A stretch of DNA of 64,000 nt, taken from assembly GCA_030432695.1 (NCBI GenBank), contig JAUILN010000012.1:1-64000 (forward strand), in the 5' to 3' direction. The DNA comes from a bacterium. Lineage in GTDB: Bacteria > Planctomycetota > UBA1135 > UBA2386. Position 1 is the first letter of the stretch. Each line of letters opens with the position of its first letter. The position numbers and the translations under genes are program-made. A model generated the notes under the pieces. The model was given only the letters and a program-made list of their open reading frames with translations, was not told the DNA's origin and did not search any database. Below are positions 17,835 to 25,058 of this stretch, one piece after another.

Positions 17835-18971
17835 TCAGCCGCCCACCGCGTAGCCGAGTTCCGCGATAGCCGCCCCCACCGCCGCCAACAGGCGCTCGAT
17901 GTCGTCGAGATACACCTCGCCGATCGTGCCGATGCGGAAGGTCGCCGCGCGGCTGACCTTGCCGGGGTAGATCGCGAAGCCGCGCCGCTTGAGCGCCTCG
18001 TAGAACGGAGCCCAACGGTAGGCGGGATCCACCGGGTCGTGGAACGAGGTGATGATCGGCGACTGCAACGCGTCGTCGAGCAGCGTGCGGAAGCCGAGCC
18101 CGCGCATGCCTTCGACCAACCGGCGCTGGTTGGTCCGGTAGCGCTCGAAGCGGGCCGGGACCCCGCCCTCGGCGGCGAGTTCGCGCAGCGCCTGGTCGAA
18201 CGCCAGCACCACGTGGGTCGGCGAGGTGAACCGCCACTTGCCGCCGCCGTCCTCCATGCCACGCCACTGCGCGTGGAGGTCTAGGCTCACCGAGCGGGCA
18301 TTCGCCGCGCACGCCGCGAGTCGGTCGACGCGCGCCAGCACGAAGCCGAAGCCGGGGACGCCCTGGATGCACTTGTTGGCCGACGAGATCAGCCAGTCGG
18401 CGCCGAGCGACTCCATCGTCATCGGGATGCCGCCGAACGACGACATCGCGTCGAGGACCAGCTCGACACCCCGCGACCGACAGACCGCACCGACCTCGGC
18501 CGCCGGGTTGAGCATGCCGGTGGTGGTCTCGCAGTGGACCAGCGCGCAGTGGGTCACCTCGGGATGGGCGGAGAGGACCTCGTCGATGCGCTCCGGATCG
18601 ACGGCAGCGGTCTCCTCGAAGGGCACGTCGACCCGCGCGATGCCGAGCCGGTCGGCGATCAGTCCGATGCGGTCGCCGTAGGCACCGTTGCGCGGCGTGA
18701 GCAACACGCCGTCCCGCGGCAACGCGGTGCCGAGCGCGGATTCGACCGCGAAGGTGCCGCTGCCCTGCATCAGCACGGCGGTGGTGGCCGGTCGCTCGCC
18801 GCCTCCGGTCGCGAGGTCGACCAAGGCCGCACGCACCCGCTGGACGACGCCGTTGTAGTCGACGTCCCAGGTCGACACGTCGCGGAGCATGGCCTCCTTG
18901 ACGGTCCGGCTGGTGGTCAGGGGACCGGGCGTCAGCAGGAGGTAGTCGGCCTGGGATCGTTCCTGGGTCAT
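17835..18971 (-). CDS. phnW: 2-aminoethylphosphonate--pyruvate transaminase
   Basis: A 378-residue class V PLP aminotransferase. It closely follows PhnW: LLLTPGPLTTSRTVKEAML at 11-29, VLMQGSGTFAVE, HCETTTGMLNP, DAMSSFGGIPM and the PLP-lysine motif SANKCIQGVPGF with Lys200, then KWRFTSPTHVVLAF and YPGKVS. It converts 2-aminoethylphosphonate and pyruvate to phosphonoacetaldehyde and alanine in the cytoplasm. It is the last gene of a minus-strand operon; its ATG overlaps the stop of the HD-domain gene (TCAT on the plus strand, 18968-18971). No phosphonatase (PhnX) or PhnA gene is near, so the fate of phosphonoacetaldehyde is open. Confidence 0.95.
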   Translation of the reverse strand: MTQERSQADYLLLTPGPLTTSRTVKEAMLRDVSTWDVDYNGVVQRVRAALVDLATGGGERPATTAVLMQGSGTFAVESALGTALPRDGVLLTPRNGAYGDRIGLIADRLGIARVDVPFEETAAVDPERIDEVLSAHPEVTHCALVHCETTTGMLNPAAEVGAVCRSRGVELVLDAMSSFGGIPMTMESLGADWLISSANKCIQGVPGFGFVLARVDRLAACAANARSVSLDLHAQWRGMEDGGGKWRFTSPTHVVLAFDQALRELAAEGGVPARFERYRTNQRRLVEGMRGLGFRTLLDDALQSPIITSFHDPVDPAYRWAPFYEALKRRGFAIYPGKVSRAATFRIGTIGEVYLDDIERLLAAVGAAIAELGYAVGG

Positions 18972-19519
18972 CGGAGCCGCGCCGATTCGATCGCTGGCAG
19001 GAAGTCCGCGAGCGTCGGAGTGACCGCCCCGGGGACCTTGGCCGCCTCGTCGTAACCGCGCAGCGTGACCGCGTCGCGCCAGAACTCCTGACTCCGGAAT
19101 GCCTCGACCTCGGCCGGCGACATCGGGCCGCCCTGCAGGGCGAGGCTCCGGATCGACGCCTCGGACAGGCGCCCCGCATAGTCGGACTCGACCGCGCAGC
19201 GGTAGCGCTTGGCAGCCACGTGCAGGCGCACCGGCTCGATGACGCCCGGCACGAAGCGCTCGGCGAGCCAGCGCGCGCCCAGGCCCTCGTGGTGGTCGTC
19301 GGTGCCGTGGAGCGCGCAGTCCTCGTCGAGCCCCGAGAGCAGGTGGCCGACATCGTGCAGCAGGCAGGCAACGACCAGGGCGTCGGGCCGGCCGTCGCGA
19401 CGCGCGAGTTCCGCCGACTGCAGGGCGTGCTCGAGCTGGGAGACGGCCTCGCCGAAGTAGGCGTCGGAGCCGCGCCGCTCGAACAGGTCGACGAGTTCCT
19501 CGGTCGGATCACCGGGCAT
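18968..19519 (-). CDS. PhnZ-like HD-domain oxygenase (phosphonate operon)
   Basis: A 183-residue HD-domain protein of the phosphonate-operon-associated HDIG family related to PhnZ, a mixed-valence diiron oxygenase that cleaves the C-P bond of 1-hydroxy-2-aminoethylphosphonate. YFGEAVSQLEHALQSAE gives the Tyr21/Glu24 pair and His31. LLHDVGHL gives His55-Asp56, DDHHEGLGA gives His77, and His100 and Asp157 are in place, so the metal site looks complete. The first ATG is at 19519; an upstream TTG at 19582 is less likely. It overlaps phnW by 4 bp. The hydroxylase partner PhnY was not found, so the in vivo substrate may come from another route. Confidence 0.85.
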   Translation of the reverse strand: MPGDPTEELVDLFERRGSDAYFGEAVSQLEHALQSAELARRDGRPDALVVACLLHDVGHLLSGLDEDCALHGTDDHHEGLGARWLAERFVPGVIEPVRLHVAAKRYRCAVESDYAGRLSEASIRSLALQGGPMSPAEVEAFRSQEFWRDAVTLRGYDEAAKVPGAVTPTLADFLPAIESARLR

Positions 19520-19602
19520 GGCCTGGAGGGTGCCGGTTCGGGCTCGTCCGGTCCATCCGGGAGACCCGGGATCGCGGATCAAGAGCTGGTGAATCGCCGG
19601 GA

Positions 19603-20766
19603 TCAGTCGAACGCGGCGGCCAGCGACTCCTCGGCGAGTGCCGGAGCCATCGTCATGCCCTTGCCGCCCACCGCGGTCACGACGTGCAACCGATCCCCTT
19701 CGGTGCGTCGCAGCAGGTCGCCACCCTCCCGCTCGACATAGTGACCGATCCAGCGGTGGGTGATCGCCGCATCATCGAGGTCCAATCGGGTGCGCGCGTA
19801 CGCGAGGATCGCCCCATCGACCTCGGCGTGCGAGCGCTCGTCGAACGGCGCCTCGTCGGCCACGTAGTGGTGGCTGTCGCCGAGCAGCAGGGAGCCATCG
19901 GCCGCCTCGGCGCAGAGCACGTGGATGCCATGCTCGTCGAACACCGGGTCGAAGATCGCCTCGCGCAGCGCCGGCAGACTCGCGCAGCCCTCGAACGTCG
20001 CATAGCGGACCATCGTGGGGGCGAAGGCGAGCATGGTGCGGAATCCGAAGCCACCCTCCCCACGGGATAGCCTCAGCATCTGCAGCTTGACATGGCGCAG
20101 ATCGGCGTCGGCGTGCAGGTCCGGGCGCAGCGTCGCGAGGTCGGCACCGGAACACACGAAGACGTGTCGGGCCCGGAGGCACCCGCCGGCTGCGGTGTGC
20201 ACCGCGCAGCGGGCGTCCTCCACCTCGGCGCGGACGACCGCGGTGCGGCGGCGGACCGAGACGCCGAGATCGGTCTCCAGGTGGCCGAGCAGCGCGCCGA
20301 CGGCCTCGCGTGGCTCGACCTGCACGTCGTCGTGGAACCTCAGCCCGCCGAGCGTGGCGCCATCGCGCAGGGATGGCGCCAGCGAGCGAGTCGCCTCCGC
20401 GGACAAGGACTCGACCCGGAGCCCGTCACCCGCATCGCCGGCAAGGAACTCCTCGAAGACCCGGAGTTCCAGTTCCGACCCAGCGACGTAGGTCGTTCCG
20501 TGCGCCCGGATACCGAGCACCCCCAGCGTCGCGAGTTCGCGATAAATCAGCGCGCCGTACGATGCCCGACGCCGCCAGGCGTCGGCGCGCGTGCCGCTCG
20601 GGATGACCATCCCGAAGTTGCGGACGCTGGCACCGAGAGGCCGCGCGGAGCGCTCCAGCAACACGGTACGGAGGCCACGCCGCGCCGCCGACCAGGCGTG
20701 GAAGGTGCCGAGGATGCCGCCACCGACCACGGCGACATCCACCTCCTCGTGCGTCGCGTGTTCCAT
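19603..20766 (-). CDS. FAD-dependent oxidoreductase of phosphonate operons
   Basis: A 387-residue DAO-family flavoprotein. Dinucleotide-binding motif VVGGGILG at 13-20 is followed by LLERSARPLGASVRNFGM, and a C-terminal VTAVGGKGMTMAPALAEE closes the FAD site. The sequence fits the TIGR03364 clade found with phosphonate catabolism genes, proposed to deaminate or demethylate aminophosphonates such as N-methyl-AEP. It is the first gene of a minus-strand operon with the HD oxygenase (83-bp gap) and phnW. Its function as an amine oxidase feeding PhnW or the HD enzyme is inferred from context. Confidence 0.85.
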   Translation of the reverse strand: MEHATHEEVDVAVVGGGILGTFHAWSAARRGLRTVLLERSARPLGASVRNFGMVIPSGTRADAWRRRASYGALIYRELATLGVLGIRAHGTTYVAGSELELRVFEEFLAGDAGDGLRVESLSAEATRSLAPSLRDGATLGGLRFHDDVQVEPREAVGALLGHLETDLGVSVRRRTAVVRAEVEDARCAVHTAAGGCLRARHVFVCSGADLATLRPDLHADADLRHVKLQMLRLSRGEGGFGFRTMLAFAPTMVRYATFEGCASLPALREAIFDPVFDEHGIHVLCAEAADGSLLLGDSHHYVADEAPFDERSHAEVDGAILAYARTRLDLDDAAITHRWIGHYVEREGGDLLRRTEGDRLHVVTAVGGKGMTMAPALAEESLAAAFD

Positions 20767-21058
20767 CTACTGCGAAACGGAACGCCAGCCCGGCGGCTCG
20801 GCAACGCCGCGACAGAAAAACTGCGCCCCGTCTTGGGGCCGTGACGAATGCCCCGCTCTCGAAAAGGAACTCGCCGAGCGGGACGGCGTGACAGGCGCCC
20901 TCGGCCCGGCGCTTCGCCCGGGTGTAACCGACCCCCGAGCAACCACTAGATCCGACCATCCTGACCCGACGAGACGGACCGATCGGCACCTGACGCCAAA
21001 GTAGGGTCCCCGAACGACCGGCTTCGAGGCAATGGGAGACCGAAAGGAGCACCCCCCC
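20767..21058. promoter_or_regulatory. Divergent intergenic region with several hairpins
   Basis: A 292-bp spacer between the phosphonate operon (minus) and the DUF2203 gene (plus). It contains stems GCCCC/GGGGC near 20825-20840 and CCCGCTC/GAGCGGG near 20851-20883, with an A-rich loop, and further GC-rich repeats to about 20935. Read as the leader of the FAD oxidoreductase it could be a structured 5' UTR, but it matches no riboswitch class I know. Both promoters should be here; none is clear. Confidence 0.3.
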
Positions 21059-21508
21059 ATGACTGCCACCCAAGTGCGCTACACCCTGCAGGAAGCCGAT
21101 GCGCTGGTCCCCCTGCTCGGCGCGATCGCCGAGGAGATCCAGGAGCGGCGAGCCGAGCAGCGCGAGCTGGCTCGCCTGCGGGACGAACTGAAGGCCGCGC
21201 GGACCCCCGAGGGTCTGCAGACCAGCCTGGTCGAGATCGACGCCCGGCTGCACGAACTCGCCATGGGCCTCCGCGAAGCGCTGCTGGAACTCGAGACCCT
21301 CGGCGGTTCGATCCTGCGGCTGAACCCCTTGACCGTGCACCTGCCCGGACGCACACGCAGCGGCGAGATCGTGTTCTGCTGGCAGGCGGGCGAACAGCGC
21401 GTCGGTCACGGACACCTGCCCGGCCAAGAAGACGAGCCGCGACGCCCCCTCCGGGTCCGCGACGCCGCCGACCGCGACGACGACACCTCCGGGCGCCGCG
21501 CTTCCTGA
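21059..21508 (+). CDS. DUF2203 family protein
   Basis: A 149-residue cytoplasmic protein. The pattern YTLQEADALVPLLGAIAEEIQ at the N-terminus, a central helical hairpin, and a VFCWQAGEQRVGHGH segment correspond to DUF2203, where the ending is usually LCWxxGExxIxxWH. The function of the family is unknown. ATG at 21059 has AAAGGAG 12 bp upstream; an in-frame ATG at 21032 overlaps that site and is rejected. The acidic/basic tail of about 35 residues after the domain is low complexity. Confidence 0.75.
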   Translation: MTATQVRYTLQEADALVPLLGAIAEEIQERRAEQRELARLRDELKAARTPEGLQTSLVEIDARLHELAMGLREALLELETLGGSILRLNPLTVHLPGRTRSGEIVFCWQAGEQRVGHGHLPGQEDEPRRPLRVRDAADRDDDTSGRRAS

Positions 21509-21578
21509 CCGACGCGCCCGACGCGCGGCCACCCCCGATGGCTCGAACCGCGCGAGCGCGTGGTTATCCTGACCTGTC

Positions 21579-21884
21579 GTGACCCGTGCGTATCACCACG
21601 TCAACCTGTTCCGGCTCCGCGCCGGCGTGACCCTGGATCGGGTCCGCCTGGCCAAGGACCAGCTCCAGGAACTCGTCGAGACACTGCCGGGGGTGCTCCA
21701 CTTCGCGGTGACCGACAATCTGGCGGACCGGAACCAGGGCTTCACTCTGGCGCTGTTCTCGGCCTTCGAGGACCGCCGGGCCTACGACATCTTCCGGCGA
21801 CACCCGGAGTGGCAGCGGGTCTGGGAGGAGCTGCTCGAGCCCGTGGTCGCCGATCGGATCGAGGCGACCGGCGAGGAGACCTGA
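21579..21884 (+). CDS. Dabb (stress-responsive A/B barrel) domain protein
   Basis: A 101-residue protein with a GTG start. YHHVNLFRLRAGVTLDRV, a central VTDNLADRNQGFTLALFSAFED and FRRHPEWQRVWEELLEPVVAD match the dimeric alpha/beta-barrel (Dabb) fold, whose histidine-led first strand (HHVNLF) is typical. Members are small stand-alone proteins, some acting as cyclases or monooxygenases; no substrate can be inferred. It lies 64 bp upstream of malate dehydrogenase on the same strand. Confidence 0.8.
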   Translation: MTRAYHHVNLFRLRAGVTLDRVRLAKDQLQELVETLPGVLHFAVTDNLADRNQGFTLALFSAFEDRRAYDIFRRHPEWQRVWEELLEPVVADRIEATGEET

Positions 21885-21948
21885 TCCCCCGCCGAGCATT
21901 CCATTCCACCTCCCTTGAACCGCGCAGCTCGGCGGGTGGAATGCTGGG

Positions 21949-22935
21949 ATGAACAAGCCCAGACGAGTCGCGATCACCGGCGCGGCCGGCCAGATCGGCT
22001 ACAGCATCCTGCCGCGGATCGCCGCCGGCCAGGTGTTCGGCACCGACACCCCGGTGATCCTGCAGATGCTCGAGATCCCGCCGGCGCTCGGCGCGCTGAA
22101 GGGGGTCGCGATGGAACTGGAGGACTGCGCCTTCCCGCTGCTCCAGGACATCGTGTGCAGCGACGACCCGAACGTGGCCTTCAAGGACGCCGACCTGATC
22201 TTCCTGATCGGCAGCAAGCCGCGCTCGAAGGGCATGGAGCGCAAGGACCTGATCCTCGAGAACGGGCCGATCTTCACGGGCCAGGGCAAGGCCATCAACG
22301 ACCACGCGTCGAGCGACGTCCGCGTGGTGGTGGTCGGCAACCCCTGCAACACCAACTGCCTGATCGCGATGCACTCGGCCCCCGACGTGCCGAACGATCG
22401 GTTCACGGCGATGACCCGCCTCGACCAGAACCGCGCCAAGGCCCAGCTCGCGCTGAAGGCCAGCGCGCACTGGAACGACGTGAAGCGCTGCGCCATCTGG
22501 GGCAACCATAGCAACACGCAGTTCCCGGACTGGACCAACGCCCGCATCGGCGGCAAGCCGGCGCTGGAGGTGATCGGCGACCGGAGCTGGCTCGAGGGTG
22601 AGTTCGTGAAGACCGTGCAGGAGCGCGGCAAGGCGATCATCGAGGCGCGTGGCCTGAGTTCGGCGATGTCGGCGGCCAATGCGGCGCTGGAGCACGCCGG
22701 CGCGCTGTTCGCGGTGCACGGCGCCGACGATCCGGTCTCCCTCGCGGTCCCGTCGGACGGCAGCTACGGCATGCCCGAGGGCATCGTCTGCTCGTTCCCC
22801 TGCACCACCGACGGGCGGGGCAACTGGTCGATCCTGCAGGACTTCGAACTCGACGACTACGCCAAGGCACAGGCCAAGGTCTCGACCGACGAGCTGCTCG
22901 AGGAGCGCTCGGCGGTGGCGCATCTGCTCGGCTGA
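21949..22935 (+). CDS. mdh: Malate dehydrogenase
   Basis: A 328-residue LDH/MDH-type-2 enzyme that interconverts malate and oxaloacetate with NAD in the TCA cycle. The nucleotide loop ITGAAGQIG is at 9-17, substrate arginines are in PRSKGMERKDL (about 91-101), LDQNRAK carries Asp159 and Arg162, and catalytic His187 is in WGNHSNTQ. The C-terminal MPEGIVCSFPCTT is also conserved. Length and motifs are complete. The ATG lies directly after a CTGGG; no strong ribosome site is seen. Confidence 0.97.
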   Translation: MNKPRRVAITGAAGQIGYSILPRIAAGQVFGTDTPVILQMLEIPPALGALKGVAMELEDCAFPLLQDIVCSDDPNVAFKDADLIFLIGSKPRSKGMERKDLILENGPIFTGQGKAINDHASSDVRVVVVGNPCNTNCLIAMHSAPDVPNDRFTAMTRLDQNRAKAQLALKASAHWNDVKRCAIWGNHSNTQFPDWTNARIGGKPALEVIGDRSWLEGEFVKTVQERGKAIIEARGLSSAMSAANAALEHAGALFAVHGADDPVSLAVPSDGSYGMPEGIVCSFPCTTDGRGNWSILQDFELDDYAKAQAKVSTDELLEERSAVAHLLG

Positions 22936-22992
22936 TCCCGGCTACGCGAGACGGGGCCACCTCGCCCGCGTCGCCCCACCGCCTACGACGCC

Positions 22993-23736
22993 ATGTTCGA
23001 CGCTGGATGGTTGATCCTCGCCGGCGCGGCGATGGGCTTCGTCAACAACCTCGCCGGCGCCGGCGGGGTGCTGGGCCTGCTGGCTTTCGACCTGGTGGCC
23101 GGGCTGCCGATCACCACGGCGAATGCCAGCCTGCGACCCGCGGCGTTGGCGATCTCGATCAGCGGCGCGCTCGGGTTCGTCAGCACACGGACCGCCGTCC
23201 CGGCCCGCTCGCTGCTGTACGGCCTCGCCGCGGTCCCGGGCGCTGTGGCCGGCGCGGTGCTGGCGGTCGAACTGCCGCCGCTGGTGTATCGGCTCTCGCT
23301 GGTGGCGGTGATCCTGCTGCTGCTCGCGAAGATGCTCCGTGAACGCCGCGACGCGACTCATCGTCCGCCGCAACGACTTCCGCCGTGGCTGGCGATCGGC
23401 TTGTTCACCCTGGTCGGCCTGCACATGGGATTCCTGCAGGTCGGGGTCGGGCTGCTGATCATGGCGACACTGTCGGTGGTCCACAGCAGCGACCTGGTGG
23501 CGGTGAACGCAGCGAAGATGGGGATCGTGTTCGCGACCTCGCTCGCCAGCGTCACGACGCTCTCCCTGAAGGGCGCGATCGACTGGCCGCCCGCGCTGTG
23601 GCTGGCACTCGGGGCAGGCGTCGGCAGCTTCCTCGCCGGTCGCTGGAGCGTCCGGAAGGGCCATGCGGCGATCCGCAGCTTCGTCGTGGTGGTCTGCGTG
23701 CTGGCGCTCGTCCGGACCGCTGCCAGCTTGCTCTGA
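22993..23736 (+). CDS. TauE/SafE-family permease
   Basis: A 247-residue membrane protein with about seven or eight hydrophobic segments. Two halves each begin with a G-rich helix: FVNNLAGAGGVLGLLAFDLV near 17-36 and HMGFLQVGVGLLIMATL near 144-160, a signature of the duplicated TauE/SafE fold. The family exports or imports sulfonate and sulfite-like organic anions; the substrate here is unknown. It lies 57 bp after mdh and 27 bp before an SDR gene, so one transcript is likely. Confidence 0.88.
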   Translation: MFDAGWLILAGAAMGFVNNLAGAGGVLGLLAFDLVAGLPITTANASLRPAALAISISGALGFVSTRTAVPARSLLYGLAAVPGAVAGAVLAVELPPLVYRLSLVAVILLLLAKMLRERRDATHRPPQRLPPWLAIGLFTLVGLHMGFLQVGVGLLIMATLSVVHSSDLVAVNAAKMGIVFATSLASVTTLSLKGAIDWPPALWLALGAGVGSFLAGRWSVRKGHAAIRSFVVVVCVLALVRTAASLL

Positions 23737-23763
23737 GCCGCCCGAACCGCGACAACGCGGGAC

Positions 23764-24528
23764 ATGCCAGCCAATCCCGATCCGGACCGCGCGCTGCACG
23801 TGGTCGTCACCGGAGCGAGTTCCGGAATCGGCGCGGCGACCGCCCGCGCCTTCGCCGCCCTGGGTCACCGACTGTCCTTGGGCGCGCGACGCGCGGAGCG
23901 CCTCCCCGAACTCGACGCGCCGACCTTGCGGCACCCGCTCGACGTGACCGACGAGACCTCGGTCGAGACGTTCCTGGCCGCCGCGCGCGCTGCCCACGGC
24001 GCCATCGACGTGCTGGTGAACAACGCCGGGCTGGCCCGCGGCGTCGAGACGATCGCGGACGCCACCGGAGAGGCCTGGCGCGAGATGATCGAGACCAACG
24101 TGCTCGGAGTCCTGCACGTCACCCGGCGCGTGGTGCCGGAGATGATCGGGTGCGGCCGGGGCCACGTGGTGATGATCGGCTCGGTGGCTGGCCACGAGAC
24201 CTACGAGGGCGGCAGCGTCTACTGCGCCACCAAGCGCGGCCTGCGCTCGATCGCCGAGGGTTTGCGCTACGAGACGCTCGGCACCGGGGTCCGGGTCACG
24301 AGCGTCGACCCGGGCATGGTCGAGACCGAGTTCAGTGTGGTGCGCTTCCGAGGCGACCAGACCAAGGCCGACTCGGTCTATACCGGCACGCGGCCGCTGA
24401 CCGCCGACGACGTCGCCGAGTGCATCGTGTTCGCGGCGACGCGACCGGCGCACGTGAACATCGATTCGATGCTGGTGATGCCGACCGACCAGGCCTCACC
24501 CAAGCGGGTGCACCGGCGACAGGGCTGA
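23764..24528 (+). CDS. SDR-family oxidoreductase (YdfG-like)
   Basis: A 254-residue classical short-chain dehydrogenase. Cofactor loop TGASSGIG is at 16-23, NNAG at 85-88, and the catalytic Ser139 and YxxxK (Tyr152, Lys156) occur in MIGSVAGHETYEGG and VYCATKRGL. DPGMVETEF follows. An Arg pair after strand beta-2 (ARRAERL) suggests NADP preference. The overall pattern is that of the 3-hydroxy acid/serine dehydrogenase branch, but specificity is not certain. It is the likely last gene of the mdh-permease-SDR group. Confidence 0.92.
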   Translation: MPANPDPDRALHVVVTGASSGIGAATARAFAALGHRLSLGARRAERLPELDAPTLRHPLDVTDETSVETFLAAARAAHGAIDVLVNNAGLARGVETIADATGEAWREMIETNVLGVLHVTRRVVPEMIGCGRGHVVMIGSVAGHETYEGGSVYCATKRGLRSIAEGLRYETLGTGVRVTSVDPGMVETEFSVVRFRGDQTKADSVYTGTRPLTADDVAECIVFAATRPAHVNIDSMLVMPTDQASPKRVHRRQG

Positions 24529-24544
24529 GCGGTCCGGGTTCGAC

Positions 24545-24964
24545 CTACTCGCCTGCGCGCGCCACCAACGCGGCACGCAACTGCCGGAGATCCTCGGCCC
24601 GCTCGGTGTCGTCCAGCAGCCTGACGATGTCCGCGGCGAGTTCCCGGCCGGCTTCACCTCGATCGATGAGCGCGACCGAAGCCAGCCGCGCCAGCGCGTT
24701 GTAGGCCCGGGCCGCCTCGAGCTGCGCCCGGATCTCGCGAAGCTCCAGCCCCTCCCCGGCGGGTTGCTCGGCATGCAGGACCCATTGCGATCCGCCGAGG
24801 GCACCGCAGACCCCGACCAGCAGCAGGCCGGCCATGTAGCGGAGCCGGACCAGAGCGGGATCGGACTGCAGGGCCGGAACCCCAGGAGGCAGGGCGTAGG
24901 GAGCCGGCTCGACGTCGTCGTGGGCGCGGCGGGGAAGCCAGGAAGGGAGCATGCGCCGCAGCAT
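24545..24964 (-). CDS. Hypothetical single-pass membrane protein
   Basis: A 139-residue protein not recognised as a known family. It has a basic/proline-rich N-terminus, one transmembrane segment (YMAGLLLVGVCGALGGSQWV, about 43-62) and a helical C-terminal region rich in Glu, Arg and Ala (LREIRAQLEAARAYNALARL onward) with coiled-coil character. It is convergent with the SDR gene (16 bp) and divergent from the SLC13 permease across a 94-bp region with two palindromes, so it may be co-controlled with that transporter. The start at 24964 is the first ATG inside the reading frame with normal composition. Confidence 0.6.
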   Translation of the reverse strand: MLRRMLPSWLPRRAHDDVEPAPYALPPGVPALQSDPALVRLRYMAGLLLVGVCGALGGSQWVLHAEQPAGEGLELREIRAQLEAARAYNALARLASVALIDRGEAGRELAADIVRLLDDTERAEDLRQLRAALVARAGE

Positions 24965-25058
24965 GGCACTCACTTGCCAATTGGTCAAGCATCGTGACCC
25001 AACGATGCCCGAGAGAGGTCGTGCGCGCGGCGGGGCCCTCCCCGACACTGCCCGGCGC
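24965..25058. promoter_or_regulatory. Divergent operator-like palindromes
   Basis: Two adjacent inverted repeats fill this 94-bp divergent spacer. One is a near-perfect palindrome at 24973-24989 (CTTG-CCAATTGG-T-CAAG). The other is GCATCGT/ACGATGC at 24989-25008 with a 6-nt loop. Their position between the two starts suggests a regulator-binding site or sites controlling the permease. Confidence 0.45.
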
